A DNA stretch of 54,527 bases from an uncultured Eubacteriales bacterium (GTDB lineage: Bacteria > Bacillota > Clostridia > Oscillospirales > UBA644): positions 1 to 54,527 of the forward strand of contig CAKSFN010000015.1 of NCBI GenBank assembly GCA_934454405.1, written 5' to 3'. Position numbers and translations under genes: made by a program. The first letter of the stretch is position 1, and every line of letters begins with the position of its first letter. The notes beneath the pieces are model-generated. The model saw only the letters and a list, made by a program, of their open reading frames with translations. It was not told the origin of the DNA and made no database searches. Positions 49,507-54,527 of the stretch are shown in pieces.

Positions 49507-50468
49507 TCCTTTTCCTCCTCGATGTCGCTCAGAATTATCTCCCAGCTGTCCTTCATCGACTGCTTATTGTCTTCCGATCTTTCTTTCTTCGGATAGCGCG
49601 GTTTTTGCCCGCCTCCCTGTTTTGTAGCCTTCTTTTCGGGCTTTTTGTCTCCCTCTTCCGCGTCGAAAACCGTTTTGAAGCCGCTTTCGTGCCATGCTTT
49701 CAGTATCTTGTTCATATACGCGTAAGAATAATTGCCCGTGCTTGCAACGGTTCGGTCATACGCAAGATTTATCATATCAAGACCGAAACCGTATTCCTCC
49801 GTCCATGTCTTGAACGCGTTTTTCTCGCCCTGCGTCAGCGCTCTGTGACTTATGCCGAGCATACGAGAGATTCTGTTGAGCAGTTCCTTTTTCTCTTTTT
49901 GCGTTTTTATGTAGTTTTCCGCCTTTTCGGGTGTCGTTATGCCGTTTTCCATCCATTCTATTCCGAGCTTTTGAACCTTTGAAAGAGACATTCCCGTGTC
50001 CGCCGCGTATTGAAGCAAGAGCGCGACGGCTTCGGCGTCTATGCCGTTCCAGTCAACAAGAGAGAGGATAAGAGAAGCGTCCGTATCGGAAACCGTTTTT
50101 GCAAAAAGCTTTTCCGCCATTCCGTAAAGAAAGCGCAGTCCGCCGTCTTTTTTCACTCTTTCCGCTATCTGCGACGGCGTGTATTTCATAATTTCCGCGG
50201 CGGAAAGCTTCGGACGTTCAAACATATAACGGTTCGCCGTTTTGAAAAGAATACCCGCCTTGCACCAATATGAAAAGGCGTCGTCAAGCTCCTGCTCGGT
50301 GGCGGCAACCGCCGAAATAAGATCTTCTTTCGTATACGACGCGTTTTTGTTCCTTAAAAGAAACAGAATCAGTTTCAGCGCCGTCGCGGGCGCGTGCAGA
50401 TGCTCGTCCACGACCCTCGTCGGAACCGAAAAAGTATCAAGCGCTTCAAATATAACGGTATTGTCCAT
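49503..50468 (-). CDS. DnaD-domain primosome protein
   Basis: A 321-residue protein with an N-terminal winged-helix-like region and two DnaB2/DnaD domains (about 120-190 and 200-270; the second ends YAYMNKILKAWHESGF, the YxxxIxxxW motif of DnaD). A charged Lys/Glu tail follows. It helps DnaI load the helicase. First gene of the operon, with promoter at 50543-50571; a hairpin CGTCCC/GGACG lies in its leader (about 50495-50515). Confidence 0.9.
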   Translation of the reverse strand: MDNTVIFEALDTFSVPTRVVDEHLHAPATALKLILFLLRNKNASYTKEDLISAVAATEQELDDAFSYWCKAGILFKTANRYMFERPKLSAAEIMKYTPSQIAERVKKDGGLRFLYGMAEKLFAKTVSDTDASLILSLVDWNGIDAEAVALLLQYAADTGMSLSKVQKLGIEWMENGITTPEKAENYIKTQKEKKELLNRISRMLGISHRALTQGEKNAFKTWTEEYGFGLDMINLAYDRTVASTGNYSYAYMNKILKAWHESGFKTVFDAEEGDKKPEKKATKQGGGQKPRYPKKERSEDNKQSMKDSWEIILSDIEEEKE

Positions 50469-50542
50469 AACTTCCCTCTTGTTTTGCCGTCCGTCCGCCT
50501 TCCCGCGGGACGTTTTTTTCGGATTTTGCTGTTGATGTTTAT

Positions 50543-50571
50543 ATTATATCAAATAAATCGCAAAAAGTAAA
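50543..50571 (-). promoter_or_regulatory. Sigma-A promoter for the dnaD-dnaI-rlmA operon
   Basis: On the - strand: TTTACT (50571-50566), 17-nt spacer, TATAAT (50548-50543). Leader about 68 nt. Confidence 0.75.
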
Positions 50572-50683
50572 GAGCTGTGCCGAAACCTTTTGTCTTTTGC
50601 GCGCGCAGCGGTTCTTTCGGCGGAATTTGCCGTAACTTTTTCCTTCGCCCGTCGGCGGATGAAAAAGAACGGAGCAGCAAGGC

Positions 50684-50709
50684 GGCGGAACGCCGAAAAA
50701 CGTTCCGCC
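50684..50709 (-). terminator. Hairpin after trpS
   Basis: GGCGGAACG / CGTTCCGCC, nine pairs and an eight-base loop, about 20 nt past the trpS stop. The T run is delayed, so termination may be partial. The 110 nt from here to the dnaD promoter hold no gene I can see. Confidence 0.65.
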
Positions 50710-50729
50710 TTATACTTTTTAATGTTTAA

Positions 50730-51830
50730 TCATTGCTTCGCTTTTTTAAGAAGCGTTTCCCATTCCCTGACAATGGAGCGATCCGCGAAATAATCTATTT
50801 TCATCGCTTTGCGAACGCGCGCAAGCGTTTCGTTTGTTTTTTCAACCGCTTTTGCCGTGCTTTCTTTTATAATATCGTATACCGCGTCTATATCGTTTTC
50901 CCATTTGGCGCGCTCGGCTCTTATCGGGCTCAGGGTTTCCTCCAGAACGTTCAAAAGGAATTTCTTGCAGGTTCCGTCGCCGAGACCGCCTCTGCGGTAA
51001 TGCTCCTTCATCTCGTCAAGATTTGCGTATTCGGGCAGATATTCCGCAAAATGAGAGTCCTCGCAAAACGCGTCAAGATAAGTGAAAACGACGTTTCCTT
51101 CGATATGTCCGGGGTCGCTTATCTGCAAATGAAGCGGGTCTGTATACATTTTTCCGTTGATTTGTTTTTTAACCGTCGCCGCCGTGTCGGAAAGATAGAT
51201 GCAGTTGCCGAGAGATTTGCTCATTTTCGCTTTGCCGTCCACGCCGGGCAGTCTGCGCTGCGTCTCATTCTCCGGAATCATGGCTTTGGGCATTACGAGC
51301 GTTTCCCCGTATATTCTGTTGAATTTTTCCACGATCTCACGCGTTTGCTCAAGCATGGGAAGCTGGTCTTCTCCGACAGGCACGACCGTTGCGTTGAACG
51401 CCGTTATGTCCGCCGCCTGCGAAACGGGATATGTGAAAAAGCCCGCGGGCAAGCCTTCGTCGGCAAAGCCGCGCATCTGTATTTCCGCCTTGACCGTCGG
51501 ATTTCGCGACAATCTTGCCGTTGTTACGAGATTGAGATAATAAAAAGTCAACGCGTGAAGCGCCGGCAGAGCGGATTGCACGCATATCGTCGATTTTGTC
51601 GGATCAATGCCTACCGAGAGATAATCAAGCACGACGTTGATGATGTTTTCTCTGATCTTCCCCGGGTTATCGGCGTTGTCGGTCAGCGCCTGATCGTCGG
51701 CGATAAGAATATTGATCTCGTCAAACTTTCCCGAATTTTGAAGTTCCACTCTCTTTTTGAGAGAACCCACATAATGTCCGAGGTGAAGCCGTCCCGTCGG
51801 ACGGTCGCCCGTAAGTATTATATTTTTCAT
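50730..51830 (-). CDS. trpS: Tryptophanyl-tRNA synthetase
   Basis: A 366-residue class I synthetase that charges tRNA-Trp. The HIGH variant is HLGHYVGS (about residue 15), KMSKS is GKAKMSKSLGN, and GDRPTGRLHLGH is the canonical start. The longer frame upstream has no role: the ATG at 51830 follows GGAG and a strong promoter. The usual length fits. The leader is about 27 nt, far too short for a T-box. Confidence 0.96.
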   Translation of the reverse strand: MKNIILTGDRPTGRLHLGHYVGSLKKRVELQNSGKFDEINILIADDQALTDNADNPGKIRENIINVVLDYLSVGIDPTKSTICVQSALPALHALTFYYLNLVTTARLSRNPTVKAEIQMRGFADEGLPAGFFTYPVSQAADITAFNATVVPVGEDQLPMLEQTREIVEKFNRIYGETLVMPKAMIPENETQRRLPGVDGKAKMSKSLGNCIYLSDTAATVKKQINGKMYTDPLHLQISDPGHIEGNVVFTYLDAFCEDSHFAEYLPEYANLDEMKEHYRRGGLGDGTCKKFLLNVLEETLSPIRAERAKWENDIDAVYDIIKESTAKAVEKTNETLARVRKAMKIDYFADRSIVREWETLLKKAKQ

Positions 51831-51863
51831 CGGAAGCTCCTCTGTGTATTTTTTATAGTATTT

Positions 51864-51892
51864 ATTATAGCAGTTCTCTCGGAAAAAGTCAA
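51864..51892 (-). promoter_or_regulatory. Sigma-A promoter for trpS
   Basis: On the - strand: TTGACT (51892-51887), 17-nt spacer, TATAAT (51869-51864). Confidence 0.85.
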
Positions 51893-51989
51893 CTTTATAA
51901 AAGCAAATTCGATATAAAAACAAAACCGTAAGATACGGGTTCGGGATTCGTTTGCCTCCGCCTTGAATATTACGGTTCCCGCCGCTTTG

Positions 51990-52020
51990 AAAAAAGCGGC
52001 TCCGTCCGATACGAAGCCGC
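51990..52020 (-). terminator. Terminator of the Ig-like lipoprotein gene
   Basis: On the - strand: GCGGCT / AGCCGC stem, then six T. An overlapping alternative hairpin (GCCGCTTT/AAAGCGGC, 51981-52000) shares one arm. The region left of it to the trpS promoter holds no gene. Confidence 0.8.
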
Positions 52021-52040
52021 GTTTATTCTCTGTTTTTTCC

Positions 52041-53021
52041 TTATTCTTCGGGGGTATTTTCCGACGGGCTCGGCACGGTTTCGGTCTGCTGCGGTTCCGA
52101 GGAAGGCTCCGGCGGCTGTTCGGTCGGCGGTTGCTGCGACGACGAAGGCTGTGTTTGAGAGGGCTTTGTTTGCGGCGCGTTTTTCTGCATGACCGTCAAA
52201 ACGCAGCTTGCGCTTTTGCCGTCTTCCGTCGCCGTTATCGTCACAGTTCCCATGCTGTGCGCGTAGACTCTTCCGTTCGCGTCAACCGTTGCGAGGGCTT
52301 CGTTCGAAGACTTCCACGACGGAGTTCCGTTTGAGCCGCTTGCAACTTTCAGATGAAACGATTCGCCGGGATAGAGCGATATGCTTGTTCTGTTAAGAGT
52401 GAGAGCATCGCCTTCGTCCTGAGTGTCTTGCGCGACTGTGAGAGTGCAGGTTGCAACGATGTTCGTCCCCGCCGCGGAAACAATAATCGTCACGGCTCCC
52501 TCTTTATGTGCCGTGACGAGGCCGTTATCGTCAACGGTTGCGATCTCTTCGTTCGATGATGTCCATAACAGCTTCGCGGAGGCTCCCGTCGGGCTCGATT
52601 CGGGAACGAGGAGCAGTGTCGAACCCGGCGCGACCTTTCGCGATGTGTTCGAAAAAGACAGGCTTTCAAGTTTAGCCTCTCCCATTACCGTTACGGTGCA
52701 GGAAACCTCTCCCGTCAGGGTTTTGCTGTTTGAATATACTGTTATTCTTGCTTTTATTATGGCGGAACCTGAAGAAACGCCCGTTACCTTGCCGTTCGCC
52801 ACGGTCGCAACCTCCGTGTTGTTGCTTTCCCATGTGATCCCGTAGGGGTCGGAGCCGATGTTCGCGAGCGATACCGTCAGGATCGACGTTTCTCCGCTTT
52901 TAATCTGGATATTCGTCTGACTCAATATGAATGTCGGTTCTTTTTTCGCGCAGGAGCAAAGAAAAGCTGCCGTAAGGATCGCGCAAAGAAAAAACGCGCA
53001 TATTTTTTTCTTTCTCATCAT
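52041..53021 (-). CDS. Lipoprotein with three BIG2-like Ig domains
   Basis: A 326-residue protein. It has a lipoprotein signal (MMRKKKICAFFLC...) with lipobox LCSC (Cys at about 24), then three bacterial Ig-like (BIG2) domains at about 30-115, 117-200 and 205-285. Repeats share the pattern W-x-SxNxEvATV...GxVtahxxGtvtI. A Pro/Ser/Gln-rich tail (TKPSQTQPSSSQQPPTEQPP) follows. It is probably a surface adhesin or spacer. Start ATGs at 53021 and 53018; the ribosome site AAAGGT favours 53021. Monocistronic. Confidence 0.9.
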   Translation of the reverse strand: MMRKKKICAFFLCAILTAAFLCSCAKKEPTFILSQTNIQIKSGETSILTVSLANIGSDPYGITWESNNTEVATVANGKVTGVSSGSAIIKARITVYSNSKTLTGEVSCTVTVMGEAKLESLSFSNTSRKVAPGSTLLLVPESSPTGASAKLLWTSSNEEIATVDDNGLVTAHKEGAVTIIVSAAGTNIVATCTLTVAQDTQDEGDALTLNRTSISLYPGESFHLKVASGSNGTPSWKSSNEALATVDANGRVYAHSMGTVTITATEDGKSASCVLTVMQKNAPQTKPSQTQPSSSQQPPTEQPPEPSSEPQQTETVPSPSENTPEE

Positions 53022-53063
53022 TCGTGACCTTTCAATTAAGATACTCAATATATCATAACATAT

Positions 53064-53092
53064 ATCATAGCACAATCGGGGAAAAAAGTCAA
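53064..53092 (-). promoter_or_regulatory. Sigma-A promoter for the Ig-like lipoprotein
   Basis: On the - strand: TTGACT (53092-53087), 17-nt spacer, TATGAT (53069-53064). Leader about 40 nt. Confidence 0.8.
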
Positions 53093-53371
53093 CCGCAATT
53101 TCGGGAACATATTGAAAACACGGGCGCCGCGCGATAAACTTTTCCGTTTTGCGGAGAATATATAAATAGGTAGATTTTTCGGTTTTTCGGCAGACAATCG
53201 CTTTTTGCGGTATAAGCCGCGTTTTTTAGCGTAAAAGGGCGACGCAAAACGACGTTAAATGTAAACTGATTTTGAATGAAATATGTACCAAAACCGAAAA
53301 ACCCCACAGTTGCAATAAAAAAACGGGCTGAAATCAATTTCAGCTCTTATAAAGATTTTCCGAAAAAGGTA
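53093..53371. other. Non-coding gap upstream of the rRNA promoter
   Basis: About 280 bp without a convincing gene. It contains a hairpin GCGG/CCGC followed by a T run (about 53207-53226, + strand) and the palindrome GCTGAAAT/ATTTCAGC (53327-53344), which on the - strand is followed by a T run. Both may insulate the rRNA operon from neighbouring transcription. Confidence 0.5.
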
Positions 53372-53400
53372 TTGACAAAACCTTCCGGGCGTGGTATACT
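53372..53400 (+). promoter_or_regulatory. rRNA operon promoter
   Basis: TTGACA (53372-53377), 17-nt spacer, TATACT (53395-53400); predicted start near 53407, about 194 nt before mature 16S. The discriminator is not obviously GC-rich. Confidence 0.9.
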
Positions 53401-53406
53401 GTTTAA

Positions 53407-53600
53407 GCCCTCGAAAAACGGGGCGCGAATGAACCTTGAAAATTAAACAATGATACAACCCTGTTAATTTAACAGAAGCGAGAAGAAAACTCGCAGCGTA
53501 AGCGAAACAAATAACGGAAACGAACCAGATAAACTTAGGTTGGTTTCAAACGAATCTGGAAGTATATGATCTCTTTTTCGGAAGAGTTATATAACCATAA
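53407..53600 (+). ncRNA. 16S rRNA leader (pre-rRNA)
   Basis: Leader of the rRNA transcript between promoter and mature 16S 5' end. It has several short inverted repeats (for example CTGTTAA/TTAACAG, 53461-53475, and GCGAG/CTCGC, 53478-53493), and a GAACCTTGAAAATTAAACAA segment like the antitermination and processing leaders of Clostridia rRNA operons. Confidence 0.7.

Positions 53601-54527
<927 letters not shown>

Noticed and set aside
50580..50729. Possible small gene between trpS and dnaD
   Set aside because: The only frame is 67 codons of Arg/Ala-rich sequence running through the trpS hairpin; no ribosome site.
53089..53337. 82-residue leftward frame before the rRNA promoter
   Set aside because: No ribosome site, covers a promoter and two hairpins, and shows no protein-like pattern.

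Overview
The window looks like a chromosomal segment of a low-to-mid GC Bacillota (class Clostridia), probably an uncultured anaerobic gut-type lineage. This rests on the gene set: a six-gene Rnf complex, a PPi-type phosphofructokinase, three radical-SAM or ferredoxin-type proteins, LuxS, the rpsF-ssb-rpsR order, the holB-ricT-trmN6-rsmI order, a DnaD/DnaI primosome pair, and a 16S rRNA that runs off the right end. Most promoters are textbook sigma-A sites with 17-nt spacers. I infer the organism from gene content and order; no database search was possible.

Layout. 1-1420: an AT-rich orphan gene between two copies of a roughly 140-bp non-coding direct repeat. 1533-5701: a CtpE-like P-type ATPase (+) converging on a MATE exporter (-). 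5702-7401: the rpsF-ssb-rpsR operon (-). 7449-9228: ychF and a flavin-reductase-like gene (+). 9277-12931: recD2 and a CCA-adding-type nucleotidyltransferase (-). 12942-21646: a YcxB-like membrane protein, then asnS, an aspartate-aminotransferase-like gene, uppP, an FtsK/SpoIIIE translocase and a YgiQ-type radical SAM protein (+). 21731-25320: a response regulator/histidine kinase pair and a PflA-like radical SAM protein. 25459-27841: a small AT-rich accessory operon (-) of unrecognised genes plus a sigma region-4-like protein. 27962-31176: an LRR protein, PPi-phosphofructokinase and a lipoprotein (-). 31091-45746: a long rightward run: trmB, nagA, an E. coli-type YcaO, rnfCDGEAB, a 47-residue membrane protein, a WG-repeat protein, holB, ricT, a 2[4Fe-4S] ferredoxin, trmN6, rsmI, luxS. 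45757-46377: two small leftward genes around an inverted repeat that carries two promoter -35 boxes. 46469-51892: rhaA (+) converging on rlmA-dnaI-dnaD (-), then trpS (-). 52041-53092: a three-domain Ig-like lipoprotein (-). 53372-54527: an rRNA promoter, leader and the first 927 nt of 16S rRNA.

How the genes work together. The Rnf complex couples reduced ferredoxin to NAD+ and ion pumping. The PPi-dependent phosphofructokinase, NagA and RhaA feed sugars into glycolysis. A large share of the window is translation upkeep: ribosomal proteins S6 and S18, AsnRS, TrpRS, TrmB, TrmN6, RsmI, RlmA, YcaO, the CCA enzyme and YchF. A second share is replication and chromosome handling: SSB, HolB, DnaD, DnaI, RecD2 and FtsK. 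The least explained parts are the repeat-flanked gene at the left end, the accessory operon at 25-28 kb, several micro-genes shorter than 60 codons (39881-40024, 43399-43569, 46198-46377), a pair of face-to-face promoters at 31.1 kb, and a covarying base-pair change in the 530-loop pseudoknot of the 16S rRNA.
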